NCBI RefSeq assembly: GCF_022213955.1
Contig: NZ_JAKNTW010000007.1
Location: 411,143-475,142 of the forward strand
Direction: 5' to 3'
Length of the DNA stretch: 64,000 nt
Origin: Dolomitihabitans soli
Lineage (GTDB): Bacteria > Actinomycetota > Actinomycetes > Streptosporangiales > Streptosporangiaceae
The notes beneath the pieces were generated by a model. That model did not search any database. It had not been told where the DNA came from and saw only the letters and a program-made list of their open reading frames with translations. This document shows positions 41,720 to 49,678 of the stretch, piece after piece. Both the position numbers and the translations under genes were made by a program. Within the stretch, counting starts at the first letter, position 1. Each line of letters starts with the position of its first letter.

Positions 41720-42353
41720 GGCCTGTCACCCCCGCAACGGTTCTCTGCCCGACGGTCAGCGCCGGGGCGATGCCCTCGGGGAGGTACACGTCCACCCGTG
41801 AGCCCAGCCGGATCAGTCCGATCCGGTCGGCGCGCGCCACCTTGGCGCCCACCCTCAGATACGGCACGATGCGGCGCGCGACCGCGCCGGCGATCTGCAC
41901 CAGTTCGATGTCGCCGAGTTCGGTGTCGAAATGCCATACCACGCGCTCGTTCTGGTCGCTGTCCTTGTTGAAGGCGGGAACGAATCCACCTGTCACATGC
42001 TCCACCGAGGTGACGGTCCCGGCAAGAGGCGCCCGGTTGACGTGTACGTCGAGCGGGCTCATGAAGATCGCCACCCTGGTCCGGCCGTCCGGCCACGGGT
42101 CGATGCTCTGCACCACCCCGTCGGCCGGCGAGAGGATCCGCGCGGGCCCTGGGGCACGCTCGGGATCGCGGAAGAACCAGAGCATGCCGCCGGTGAGCGC
42201 GGTCAGCGGGACCGCGGCGAACGCCCAGCGCCGGTCTCGCCCGGCGAGGAGCGAGGTGGCCGCCGCGGCCGCCGCGGTCGGTGCCAGCCACGGTGAGACA
42301 CCGCGGGCCAGCCGTACCCGGCCGGACTTGGACCTTGCAGAATCGTGGGACAC
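41706..42353 (-). CDS. psd: Phosphatidylserine decarboxylase, short (archaeal-type) form
   Basis: Pyruvoyl enzyme giving phosphatidylethanolamine. The 215-aa protein is the compact class. The self-cleavage site is in RLGSRVDVYLP, where Ser of LGS becomes the pyruvoyl group; other motifs are FFRDPER, SPADGVV and VHVNRAPL. One or two membrane helices lie at residues 20-55. GTG 42353 has AAAGG 6 nt upstream. Overlap with pssA couples the two steps. Confidence 0.92.
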   Translation of the reverse strand: MSHDSARSKSGRVRLARGVSPWLAPTAAAAAATSLLAGRDRRWAFAAVPLTALTGGMLWFFRDPERAPGPARILSPADGVVQSIDPWPDGRTRVAIFMSPLDVHVNRAPLAGTVTSVEHVTGGFVPAFNKDSDQNERVVWHFDTELGDIELVQIAGAVARRIVPYLRVGAKVARADRIGLIRLGSRVDVYLPEGIAPALTVGQRTVAGVTGLDHG

Positions 42354-42470
42354 GGGGAACCTTTTGTGATGACTTTCGGCTATGTGCGCCGCCTTTGTGG
42401 AGAATGTTACCGATCCCACAACCCATAGTCGGCGTAATGAGACAAGCAAACCGTCTCGAACGCCGTTCCG

Positions 42471-43454
42471 CTAGCCCTGTGTCGAACTGTCGGCGGTCGA
42501 GATCTCCCCGCGCGCGTCGCGCCGGGACTTGACCAGAGAGGCGACCGTCGTGACGAACATGCTGAGCACGATGACGGACAGCGACATCCAGATCGGCACC
42601 TCGGGAGCCCACGTGACGCCACCGGAGTGCAGCGCCTCAAGAATCAGCTTAACTCCGATGAAACCGAGGATGAACGCCAGACCATAGCTGAGGTAGACGA
42701 GACGCTGGAGCAGACCGCCGAGCAGGAAGTAGAGCTGGCGCAGGCCCATCAGGGCGAACGCGTTGGCGGTGAAGACGATGAAGGCGTCCTGGGTGAGCCC
42801 GAAGATGGCCGGAATCGAGTCGATCGCGAACAGCAGGTCGGTGGTGCCGATCGCGATCATCACGATCAGCATCGGAGTGACCATCCGCCGGCCGTCGACC
42901 CTGACGGTGACCTTGGAGCCCACGTAGTCGTCGGTGGTCGGCAGCGCACGCCTGGCCCAGCGCAGCAGGGCGTTCTCGTTGAGATCGTCTTCCTTGCCGT
43001 GCTGGCGGACGAGGTTGACCGCGGTGTAGATCAGGAAGATGCCGAAGACGTAGAACAGCCAGCTGAAGTTGGCCAGGGCGGCGGCGCCCAGGGCGATGAA
43101 GATGCCGCGCATGACGAGCGCGATCACGATGCCCACCAGCAGCACCTTGTGCTGGTACTCCTTGGGGACCGCGAAGCGGGTCATGATGATGTAGAAGACG
43201 AACAGGTTGTCCACGCTCAGGCTGTACTCGGTGAGATAGCCCGCGAAGAACTGGCCCGCGTGGGTCGGCCCGTCGAACAGCCAGACGCCGAGGCCGAAGA
43301 GAACCGCGAGACTGACGTAGAAGCCGACCCAGAAGCCGGCTTGCCGCATCGAGAACTCGCGGGGTTCACCTCGGTCGACGATCCACAGATCGACGGCGAG
43401 CACCACAAGAAGGCCGCCGATCACGGCGGCCCATGCCCATACAGAAACGTCCAC
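42471..43454 (-). CDS. TerC-family membrane protein, probable manganese exporter
   Basis: A 327-aa protein with about nine helices and the acidic metal motifs of the TerC/Alx family: LSVDNLFVF (about residues 74-82) and LFAIDSIPAIF. Relatives such as Alx, MeeF and MeeY protect against excess Mn2+; tellurite resistance is a historic label. GTG 43454 has GGAGGG 10 nt upstream, and that ribosome site lies in a switchable hairpin of the leader. The riboswitch candidate upstream strongly supports a manganese role. Confidence 0.88.
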   Translation of the reverse strand: MDVSVWAWAAVIGGLLVVLAVDLWIVDRGEPREFSMRQAGFWVGFYVSLAVLFGLGVWLFDGPTHAGQFFAGYLTEYSLSVDNLFVFYIIMTRFAVPKEYQHKVLLVGIVIALVMRGIFIALGAAALANFSWLFYVFGIFLIYTAVNLVRQHGKEDDLNENALLRWARRALPTTDDYVGSKVTVRVDGRRMVTPMLIVMIAIGTTDLLFAIDSIPAIFGLTQDAFIVFTANAFALMGLRQLYFLLGGLLQRLVYLSYGLAFILGFIGVKLILEALHSGGVTWAPEVPIWMSLSVIVLSMFVTTVASLVKSRRDARGEISTADSSTQG

Positions 43455-43465
43455 AGTTAATTGAC

Positions 43466-43600
43466 CCTCCGGCGCGCGCGACAAGTCTGCCGGAGGTCTC
43501 TCCCGCCCTTGAACAAGACGGACCGGCAGCCCCGGGGGCCTCGTGGAGCGAGGCGGCACCGTGATGACGAGACTGTCGCGAAGGGATACTCCCCCCCTAA
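43466..43600 (-). ncRNA. yybP-ykoY-type manganese riboswitch with SD-sequestering hairpin
   Basis: The leader of the TerC gene contains, in order on the minus strand, GGGGGGGAGTA (43597-43587), CGTCATCA (43569-43562) and closing strand GACCTCC (43498-43492). The first two are the conserved L1 and L3 sequences of yybP-ykoY riboswitches (GGGGAGUA; CGUCA). A 6-bp hairpin, GCCTCG-CTCCA-CGAGGC (43554-43538), lies between. CCTCCGGC (43496-43489) is perfectly complementary to GCCGGAGG (43473-43466), which holds the ribosome site. Pairing of CCTCC with the 5' G-run would free it, so an ON switch by Mn2+ is the natural reading. The consensus match is from memory. Confidence 0.75.
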
Positions 43601-43607
43601 TCGGCTC

Positions 43608-43637
43608 AGTATAGGTGAACGGCTAAGCCTGACCTAA
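43608..43637 (-). promoter_or_regulatory. terC promoter overlapped by a DtxR/MntR-type box
   Basis: Minus-strand -10 TATACT (43613-43608) with -35 candidate TTAGGT 18 nt upstream. The plus-strand 19-mer ACGGCTAAGCCTGACCTAA (43619-43637) matches about 14 of 19 positions of the DtxR/IdeR box TWAGGTWAGSCTWACCTWA, one half being nearly perfect. It overlaps the -35. A metal-sensing DtxR-family regulator (Mn or Fe) is likely. The strand 43640-43713 shows no gene. Confidence 0.5.
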
Positions 43638-43713
43638 TCATCCCCCACGGACCGGGATACGCGCTGATCAAACCCCTCTGAAAGCCGGGCCATCCCGATC
43701 CGGAGGCGCCGGA

Positions 43714-44859
43714 TCAGCGTCCCGTCTCGTCGGCACGCCCCGGCCGGGGACGGCCGCCGGCACAGCGGCGGTAGACGGCCAGGGCCGCCGAGAGCGCCTG
43801 TTCCTCGTCCGGCAACTCGCCGGCCCGCCGTACCGCCGCCTCGGCGAGGCTCCGGGCCAGGCCGGGGTCGTCCAGCACGCGCGCCACCGCGGTCCGCATC
43901 GCCGCCACATCGCCGTACGGCACCAGCAGCCCCGCGTCCCCCACCATCGCGGGGATCCCCCCCACGGCGGTCGCGACGACGGGCCGCCCGGCCCGCAACG
44001 CCTCGTGGACGCTCAGCGGCTGCCCCTCCCACCTGCTCGGCACCAGTACGGCGTGCGCCGCGGCGAGCAGGTCGGGGACGTCGTCCCGGTCCCCCAGCAG
44101 CCGCACGGGAAGCCCGTCCCGATCGATCCGCTCCCCCAGCTCCGCCCGCAACGGCCCGCCCCCCGCCACGACGAAGAGCGGCCCGCCCGGGAATCCCGCC
44201 GCGACGTCGAGGAGCGTCTCCAGCCCTTTCTGCTGGGCCAGCCTCGCGATCGTGAGCAGCACGGGCCGGTCACCGGCGCCCAGCTCCGCACGCACCGCCT
44301 CCGGCGTACGGCGAGGCCCGGCCGGAGCGGGCGCGGGCACCACGGCGTCCGCCACGTCCTTCGCCCCGAGCGCCGACATCCGCTCGCCCAGATCGGGGGA
44401 CACCGCGAGCACCGCCGACGCCCTCCGGGCCACCACCCGCTCCAGCACCCCGTACACCGCCCCCACGGCCCCGCCCGCGGTGAGCGCGTTGTGCAACGTC
44501 ACCACCAGCGGCACCCGGGTCCCCGTCAACGCCAGCCCGGCCAGCGCCCCGGCCCGCACCCCGTGCGCGTGCACCACGTCCGCGCCCGCCCCCGGGACGC
44601 CGGGACGCGGGCCCGCGGCCACCCCCCGGATCGTCGTCCCCGCACGCAGATCACGAAGCGGGTGCGGCCGGTCGGAGATCGGGACGGGCTGGAAGCGGGC
44701 GCCCGCGGCGGTGAACCCGAAGCGATCCTCGGTGCCGGCGGGCCCCGCCACCACGACCTGGTGTCCCTGCCGCACCAGCCCGCCGGCGAGCATCCGTACG
44801 TGCCGCCCCACCCCGCCGGAACTCGTTCCCAGCACCAGCATGATCCGCAGCTCGCCCAT
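43714..44859 (-). CDS. Glycosyltransferase family 4
   Basis: A 381-aa GT-B glycosyltransferase. The N-terminal acceptor domain begins MLVLGTSSGGVGRHVRMLAGGL; the donor domain has LLTIARLAQQKGLETLL, the EX7E-like PSRWEGQPLSVHEALRAGRPVVAT and the sugar-nucleotide pocket. It probably works on an envelope glycolipid or polysaccharide. ATG 44859 overlaps the murJ stop by 1 nt (TGATG), so it may act on the same lipid-linked material. The specific donor and acceptor cannot be told. Confidence 0.85.
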   Translation of the reverse strand: MGELRIMLVLGTSSGGVGRHVRMLAGGLVRQGHQVVVAGPAGTEDRFGFTAAGARFQPVPISDRPHPLRDLRAGTTIRGVAAGPRPGVPGAGADVVHAHGVRAGALAGLALTGTRVPLVVTLHNALTAGGAVGAVYGVLERVVARRASAVLAVSPDLGERMSALGAKDVADAVVPAPAPAGPRRTPEAVRAELGAGDRPVLLTIARLAQQKGLETLLDVAAGFPGGPLFVVAGGGPLRAELGERIDRDGLPVRLLGDRDDVPDLLAAAHAVLVPSRWEGQPLSVHEALRAGRPVVATAVGGIPAMVGDAGLLVPYGDVAAMRTAVARVLDDPGLARSLAEAAVRRAGELPDEEQALSAALAVYRRCAGGRPRPGRADETGR

Positions 44860-46505
44860 CAGCCTTCCTCTCCCACGTCGTCCCTCCGGCGCGTGACCCG
44901 CGCCAGCACCGCACGAGCGTCGGGCCCGTCGACCAGAACCGCCACCAGCCCGCTCACGGCGAGGGCCACCAGACCGGCGAGGGCGGCCAGGAACACGTTC
45001 GCCCACACGCCGTCCAGATCGAGCCAGGCCACCACGGCCGCGCCGGCGAGCCAGCCGAGACCGCCGCCGAGCACCGCCGCCGCCGTCGCCCTCCCCACCC
45101 CGGCGAGCGCCGCCGCTCCCCGCGCCCCCACCACGGCCACCGCCAGCAGGCCGCCGCCGACGCTCATCCCGACGGCGCTCCCCAGCGCGAGACCGCCGAT
45201 CAGCCAGTCACGCGGCAGCACGAACACGAAGACCGTCTGCGCGATCATCACGGCGACCCATCCCGTGACCATCCCCGCGGCCGCGGCCCGCCCCCGCCCC
45301 GCCGCGTACAGCACCCTGCTGAGATGCGCCACCAGCCCGTACCCGACGAGCCCGGGCGCGAACAGCGCGATCCCCCTGGCCAGCTCCCCCGCGTCGACCC
45401 CGCTGTCGGTGCCCTGCACGAACACCTTCGCGACCGGCAGCGCCACCGCCCCCAGGAACCCGGCCGCCAGCCCCGACACCAGCACCACCGCCCGGCTGGT
45501 CCGCGCGGCGGTCGCGGCGAACCCCACGGCGTCCGCCGCCCGCGCGGCGAGCGCGGGAAAGGCACTCGTCGCGATCGGTACGGCGAGCACCGCGTAGGGC
45601 ACCTGGTAGATCGCCCAGGCGTAGTTGTAGGCGGCGATGCCCCCCACCCCCACCTTCCGATTGGCCAGGATGACGACCAGCGCCATCGCGGCCTGCTGGG
45701 CGAGCAGCGCGGCCAGCCCCGCCGCCGCCAGGCTTCTGACCTGCACGGCGACACCGTCCGGGAAGCGCAACGTCGGCCGCAGGCGCAGCCGGAGCCGGGC
45801 GGCGGGGCCGATCACGGCGACCACGAGCGCGAGAACGCCGAGGGTCGTCCCCGCCGACAGGGCCAGCTCGGCGGGCCAGGGAACGTCCGCGAGGTCGGGG
45901 TGATGGCCGCCGCTGAGCGGGACGAAGGCCAGGTAGGCGGCGATGACCACCAGGCTGGAGAGGAGCGGGGCCACCGCGGGCCCGGCGAACCGCCGATGCG
46001 CCTGGAGCACGCCGTACAGGACGACGGCCACGCCGTACATCGGGATCTGCGCGGCGAAGACGACGAGCATCCTGGTCGCCACGGTCACCAGGCCGGCGGT
46101 GTCGTCGCAGCCTTCCACGGCGGCGCCGAGGAAGAGGCGGATGATCGGCTCGGCGAACACCGCCGTGAGCGCGCCGAGCGGGACCAGTACGATGATCACC
46201 CAGGTGAGGAGTGCCGAGGTGACGCGGCCGACCCGGGCTCTCGCCTCATGGTCGCCGGCGATCGCCAGCGTGGCGGACCCGGCCAGGACCGGCACGACCA
46301 TTCCCGCGAGCGCGCCGCCGACGACGACCTCGTAGACGAGGTTGGGCACATGGTTGGCGGTGTAGTAGGCGGTCGACAGGCACTCGGTCCCGACGGTACG
46401 GGCGAAAGCGAGCTGCTTGCCGAATCCGGTCACCCGGGCGGCGATCGTGATGGCCCCGATGAGCACCGCCGCCCCGGCGATCCCCGTGCCGAGCCGTTTG
46501 AACAC
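44859..46505 (-). CDS. murJ: MurJ/MviN-family lipid flippase
   Basis: A 548-aa membrane protein of the MOP superfamily with about 14 helices. It starts AAVLIGAITIAARVTGFGKQLAFARTVG-like (split: AAVLIGAITIAARVTGFGK, then QLAFARTVG), the MurJ opening, and contains ANHVPNLVYEVVVGGALAG. It may flip lipid II or another polyprenol-linked sugar; with a glycosyltransferase next to it a second substrate is possible, and many actinomycetes have several paralogues, so equivalence to the essential MurJ is not certain. GTG 46505. Confidence 0.82.
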   Translation of the reverse strand: MFKRLGTGIAGAAVLIGAITIAARVTGFGKQLAFARTVGTECLSTAYYTANHVPNLVYEVVVGGALAGMVVPVLAGSATLAIAGDHEARARVGRVTSALLTWVIIVLVPLGALTAVFAEPIIRLFLGAAVEGCDDTAGLVTVATRMLVVFAAQIPMYGVAVVLYGVLQAHRRFAGPAVAPLLSSLVVIAAYLAFVPLSGGHHPDLADVPWPAELALSAGTTLGVLALVVAVIGPAARLRLRLRPTLRFPDGVAVQVRSLAAAGLAALLAQQAAMALVVILANRKVGVGGIAAYNYAWAIYQVPYAVLAVPIATSAFPALAARAADAVGFAATAARTSRAVVLVSGLAAGFLGAVALPVAKVFVQGTDSGVDAGELARGIALFAPGLVGYGLVAHLSRVLYAAGRGRAAAAGMVTGWVAVMIAQTVFVFVLPRDWLIGGLALGSAVGMSVGGGLLAVAVVGARGAAALAGVGRATAAAVLGGGLGWLAGAAVVAWLDLDGVWANVFLAALAGLVALAVSGLVAVLVDGPDARAVLARVTRRRDDVGEEG

Positions 46506-46516
46506 TTCCGCTCGCT

Positions 46517-47395
46517 TCAGACCCCGGCCGGGACGGGAGCGGGGACGGCGGGCGGCGCCGGGCGGCGGCCGAGCATGTCGACGCGGTTCAGCACCGGGTT
46601 GCCCGCGATGACCTTGGTGAAGCTGATCTTCTCGGAGGCCGCGGTCAGCGCCGCGACGGTGCCCAGCAGCGCCAGGCGGCCGGGACGGCCCAGCCGGGTG
46701 ACGGCGGCGAGGCCGAGGAGCGCGCCCAGCGCGTTGGCGCCCGCGTCGCCCAGCATGGCCCGCTCGCCGAGGTCGTCGGGCAGCAGCGCGACGGCGGCGC
46801 CCAGCGGAATCGCGGTGAGTGCGGCCGCGACCGGACGGCCACGCAGCAGCGAGACGCCGAGCAGCGGGCCGCCGGTGAGCAGGCCCACCTTGATGGCCCG
46901 GCCCGGCCGCAGGTCGAACAGGTTGGCGAGGTTGGCGCTGCCCGCGACGGCCGCCCCGTTGACCAGCGTGTCGACCGGGCCCCGCGACACCAGCGTGGCC
47001 GCCGCCAGACCGGTGGCGCCGATCCCGAGGATCTTCACCGCGCCGCTGGTGACCTCACCCTTGGCGAGGGCGCCGAGGTGTCCCTTGAACCCCTTGGAGG
47101 AGGCTCCGCCGTACAGGTCGTCGTAGGCGCCGAGCGCACCGCTGCCGACCCCGGCGAGCAGTGCGGCGGCCTTGACCCTGCCGGGCAGGCCCGGGGTGAG
47201 CGCGGCGGCCACGCCCGCGCCCGCGACGAACGCGGGGCCTTCGAGGAGCGTGATCGGCTCGCCGCGATGGTTGGTGCGGGTCCAGGTCTTCTCGTCGCCG
47301 AGCGGGGGCCGCCGGCGGAAGGCGGTGTAGGCGGCCCGCGCGGCCACGGCGCCGAGCGCCGCTCCGGCCAGGGCGGCGATGAGGGCACGGGCCAT
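46517..47395 (-). CDS. Divergent MraY/WecA-like (PNPT) membrane protein
   Basis: A 292-aa membrane protein with about eight to ten helices. It keeps fragments of the polyprenyl-phosphate N-acetylhexosamine-1-phosphate transferase family: GAYDDLYGG (D-D metal motif, about residues 88-96), NLFDLRPGRAIKVG and LGDAGANALGALLG. The usual NxxNxxDGLDG and the C-terminal His motif are altered or missing, so activity is uncertain. It starts 3 nt after the steB stop, beside septation genes, and just upstream of murJ. Confidence 0.72.
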   Translation of the reverse strand: MARALIAALAGAALGAVAARAAYTAFRRRPPLGDEKTWTRTNHRGEPITLLEGPAFVAGAGVAAALTPGLPGRVKAAALLAGVGSGALGAYDDLYGGASSKGFKGHLGALAKGEVTSGAVKILGIGATGLAAATLVSRGPVDTLVNGAAVAGSANLANLFDLRPGRAIKVGLLTGGPLLGVSLLRGRPVAAALTAIPLGAAVALLPDDLGERAMLGDAGANALGALLGLAAVTRLGRPGRLALLGTVAALTAASEKISFTKVIAGNPVLNRVDMLGRRPAPPAVPAPVPAGV

Positions 47396-47398
47396 CGG

Positions 47399-48367
47399 TC
47401 AGCCTCCGGATGAGCTGGGGGTGGATGAGGGGGAAGGACTGGGCTCGACGGCGGAGGCCATGGGGCCCACGCCGTAGTGACCGGAGTCGCCCGCGAGCTG
47501 TTCCCGCAGCGCGTAGACCGCGACGACCCTGCCCATCGGGAGGTCGGCGGTGTCCACGCTGGACACGGTGTCGGCGGCCTCGTCCGAGTCGCGCAACGCG
47601 GTGATCAAACCGCCGGCGCCCGCCGCGGCCTCGGTGCCGACGATGAGGGTGCCGCCGTCGGCGCCGTCGAGCCCGGCGGCCAGCGCCACGATCGCGTCGT
47701 TCTGCACGTCGGCGTTGTCGCCTTCGTAGGGATCGGCGGGGGCCATCATGACGGCCAGCGTGGCCCGCTGAGAGGGAGCGCCGCTCATCGTGATCAGCGA
47801 GCCCTTCTGGAACGCGTCGAGCGCCCCGGCCGCGGCGGGGTTCTCCCGGCCCCCCTGCGCGCTGTCGCCGGTGACGACCGCCGCCGAGAGCACGGCGGCG
47901 GCCTTGTCGTACGGCGTGGCGTCTTCGGGGAAGGTCATCTCGGCGGGCTTGGCCGCCATGGCGAGCTGGTCGACCAGCCCGGTCTGCTTGGGATCGAGGT
48001 ACTTCTCGGTGATCGCGACCCGCCCGCTCACCGCCGCCCCCGCCTGGGTGAGCGCCTGCTGCATGGCGTCGCGCAGCGCGGCCGTCACGCCCGGCGGCTC
48101 CACGATGACCACTCGCTCGCCGGTCAGGGCGCCCTGGACGAGCTGGGCGGCGTGGGTCCCGATGAACTCGTCGTTGCCGCCCTCGCGGCGCTTCAGGGTG
48201 TCGATCTCCGTCTGCAGGTCGGTGTTGCGCTGCCTGACCTGTTCCACCGTCTGTTTCGCGAGGTCGATGGCCGGCTCCTGGAAGAAGACGGTGCCCAGCA
48301 CGATGCCGACCGACAACGCGAGGAAGATCGCGACGATCGAGACGAGGTGATAGCGGAAATCGATCAC
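47399..48367 (-). CDS. steB: MctB/SteB-family membrane protein
   Basis: A 322-aa protein with one N-terminal helix (residues 7-29), a coiled coil (35-62, LAKQTVEQVRQRNTDLQ) and an extracytoplasmic domain with a Ser/Pro tail. In mycobacteria the homologue is called MctB (copper transport); in Corynebacterium SteB acts with SteA in division and envelope stability. The GTG 48367 overlaps the steA stop by 4 nt, and the steA-steB order supports the septation role. Confidence 0.85.
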   Translation of the reverse strand: MIDFRYHLVSIVAIFLALSVGIVLGTVFFQEPAIDLAKQTVEQVRQRNTDLQTEIDTLKRREGGNDEFIGTHAAQLVQGALTGERVVIVEPPGVTAALRDAMQQALTQAGAAVSGRVAITEKYLDPKQTGLVDQLAMAAKPAEMTFPEDATPYDKAAAVLSAAVVTGDSAQGGRENPAAAGALDAFQKGSLITMSGAPSQRATLAVMMAPADPYEGDNADVQNDAIVALAAGLDGADGGTLIVGTEAAAGAGGLITALRDSDEAADTVSSVDTADLPMGRVVAVYALREQLAGDSGHYGVGPMASAVEPSPSPSSTPSSSGG

Positions 48368-49560
48368 GAGAAGAGTCCGACCAACCAGAAGATGAAGCCG
48401 TTCCAGAAGTCGCGCAGACCGTTCAGCCAGATCTGGCCGACGGGGGACACCGCGAGTGCCACACCGAAGGTGATCAGGGTGGTCAACACGAGCAAAAGGA
48501 GCGACGGTGTGGAGATCCGGCTCCGGTAGAGCCGGCTGACGCCCTTCGCGTCGATGAGCTTGCTGCCCACCCGCAGGCGGGTGAGGAAGGTGCTCGCCAT
48601 GCCGGAGCGACCCTTGTCGAGGAACTCCACCAGGGTCGCGTGCGTGCCGACGGCCACCATCAGATCGGCGCCCTTGTCATCGGCGAGCAGCATCGCGATG
48701 TCCTCGCTGGTGCCGAGGGCGGGGAAGAGCACGGCCTCGCGGCCGAGCTGGTGCACCCGTTCCAGGCCGGGCGCACGGCCGTCCCGGTAGGCGTGCACCA
48801 CGAGCTCGGCGCCGCCGGTGAGGGCCTTGGTCGAGACCGAGTCGAAGTCGCCGACGATGATGTCGGGCAGGTAGCCGGCCTCCAGCAGCGCGTCGGCGCC
48901 GCCGTCCACCCCGATCAGCACCGGACGGTACTCCCGGATGTAGGGGCGCAGCGTCGCGAGGTCTTCCTTGTAGTGGTAGCCGCGCACCACGATCAGGACG
49001 TGGCGGCCCTCCATCGAGGTGCGGATCTCCGGTACGCCGACCCCGTCGATGAGCAGGTCACGCTCGCGCCGGACGTATTCCATGGTGTTGGCGGCGAACG
49101 CCTCGATCTGGACGGAGAGCCCGGCTCGGGCCTCGGTCATCGCCGCCTCGACCGACTCCACGGTCTCCAGGTCGCCCTTGCCGACCATCTCTTCGAGCAG
49201 ATAGACGACACCCTCGTGGACCCGGACGACGTCGCCGTCCTTGACCCGCTCGAACAGCTCGGGAGTGGCGTTGTCGACGAACGGGATCCCGGCTTCGACG
49301 ATGATCTGAGGGCCGAGGTTCGGATAGCGCCCGCTGATGCCGGCCGCCACGTTGACCACCGCCGCGACACCGCATGCGACAAGCGCCTCCGCGCTCACCC
49401 GGTCGACGTCAACGTGATCGATAATCGCGATCTCCCCGGGCCTGAGGCGCTTGGTCAGCCTCTTGGTCCGCCGATCGATTCTCGCCACTGCCGTCACCCC
49501 GGGAAGGTCGTCGACCTTCCAGCGGCGGAGGCCCGGAACCCTCATGCCCGGAACCTTCAT
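48364..49560 (-). CDS. steA: Septation-associated protein SteA
   Basis: A 398-aa protein. The central part resembles the thiamine pyrophosphokinase catalytic fold (GVDGGADALLEAGYLPDIIVG-type, about residues 230-250, with DFDSVS following). One to two hydrophobic helices lie at the C-terminus (about 355-398). In Corynebacterium SteA is recruited to the division ring with SteB. ATG 49560 has GGCAGG 9 nt upstream; ATG 49569 abuts it. Enzymatic activity is doubtful because the fold is used structurally in this family. Confidence 0.85.
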   Translation of the reverse strand: MKVPGMRVPGLRRWKVDDLPGVTAVARIDRRTKRLTKRLRPGEIAIIDHVDVDRVSAEALVACGVAAVVNVAAGISGRYPNLGPQIIVEAGIPFVDNATPELFERVKDGDVVRVHEGVVYLLEEMVGKGDLETVESVEAAMTEARAGLSVQIEAFAANTMEYVRRERDLLIDGVGVPEIRTSMEGRHVLIVVRGYHYKEDLATLRPYIREYRPVLIGVDGGADALLEAGYLPDIIVGDFDSVSTKALTGGAELVVHAYRDGRAPGLERVHQLGREAVLFPALGTSEDIAMLLADDKGADLMVAVGTHATLVEFLDKGRSGMASTFLTRLRVGSKLIDAKGVSRLYRSRISTPSLLLLVLTTLITFGVALAVSPVGQIWLNGLRDFWNGFIFWLVGLFS

Positions 49561-49678
49561 CGTGACCATCCTGCCAGAGTGAGCGACCCCCTCGGCCCAC
49601 ACGAGTCGCGGCGTGTCGGTTTTGTAACGGACCGTGATGATCGGGTACGGCGAATGACCGCTGCCCGACGCGGCAAGT

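Noticed and set aside
42471..43454. Tellurite resistance operon
   Set aside because: TerC stands alone without terA, terB, terD or terE; the leader points to manganese.
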